DNA of 6,016 bases from DATGHS01 sp035307785. Lineage in GTDB: Bacteria > Planctomycetota > Planctomycetia > Gemmatales > Gemmataceae. The stretch covers positions 1-6,016 of the forward strand of contig DATGHS010000125.1 in NCBI GenBank assembly GCA_035307785.1. The letters run 5' to 3'. Both the position numbers and the translations under genes were made by a program. Shown here piece by piece: positions 5,926 to 6,016 of this stretch (within the stretch, counting starts at the first letter, position 1; every line of letters starts with the position of its first letter). The notes under the pieces are model-generated. The model was given only the letters and a program-made list of their open reading frames with translations. It was not told the DNA's origin and made no database searches.

Positions 5926-6016
5926 ATGCGCTGGATTTGGCTAGATCGATTTCAGGAATTCCGGCGCGGCGAACTGGCGCGGAGCGTCAAGCAGTGGAGT
6001 CTGGCGGAAGATTTAT
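5926..6016 (+). CDS. Second hot-dog 3-hydroxyacyl-ACP dehydratase, 3' end missing
   Basis: Thirty codons are visible before the right edge, reading MRWIWLDRF, then GELARSVKQWSLAEDL. The pattern (aromatic/hydrophobic stretch, LDRF, a Gly-rich turn, a Val-Lys strand, then S-L-A-E-D) lines up without gaps with the N-terminus of the first dehydratase (HLLDRI, GKALSGFKRLTMGEEYL), which shows they are paralogues. The hot-dog helix with the catalytic His and acid lies outside the window, so its activity cannot be judged. The start ATG has GGAG at 5919-5922, only 3 nt away, similar to the short spacing of the first dehydratase gene. It follows the ACP by 120 bp on the same strand and probably belongs to the same operon. 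An alternative ATG at 5913 is in another frame and gives no family resemblance. Confidence 0.75.
   Translation, partial: MRWIWLDRFQEFRRGELARSVKQWSLAEDL

Overview
The window looks like a chromosomal fragment from a planctomycete (phylum Planctomycetota, non-anammox type). The main reason is the tandem of a DUF1549/DUF1553 (PSCyt2/PSD1) protein and a DUF1501 protein, a pair greatly expanded in that phylum and also found in Verrucomicrobia. GC-rich coding DNA and short 7/14-bp degenerate repeats fit this. I cannot name a species. All genes recognised lie on the + strand.

Region 1 (1-3571) is the surface/periplasmic pair. The first gene enters from the left and lacks its 5' end. It carries the CARCHDHKFDPI signature of DUF1549 and a complete DUF1553 domain. 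The DUF1501 gene follows 53 bp later. It encodes a Tat-exported protein of the alkaline phosphatase/sulfatase superfamily. Such pairs are thought to act in export-linked breakdown or binding of complex polysaccharides, but the biochemical role is not established. A 7/14-bp tandem repeat lies in frame inside the first gene.

Region 2 (3572-4050) is a 479-bp gap with no convincing gene. It holds several inverted repeats, a T-rich tract and, near its right end, a good sigma70-like promoter candidate (TTGCCG, 17 bp, TATATT). It separates two unrelated transcription units.

Region 3 (4051-6016) is a type II fatty-acid-synthase-like operon: hot-dog 3-hydroxyacyl-ACP dehydratase, FabG-type ketoreductase, an unusually long acyl carrier protein, then the start of a second hot-dog dehydratase that runs off the right edge. 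Together these supply the carrier plus the reduction and dehydration steps of an acyl-chain elongation cycle. A condensing enzyme is expected beyond the right edge. Two features suggest a specialised rather than housekeeping pathway. The first dehydratase has Gln where FabZ has its catalytic Glu, with a Glu one helical turn later. The ACP carries about 40 extra residues after the phosphopantetheine helix. The region ends with a palindromic 7/14-bp repeat block between the ACP and the second dehydratase.

No tRNA, rRNA, CRISPR array, insertion sequence or phage gene was seen.
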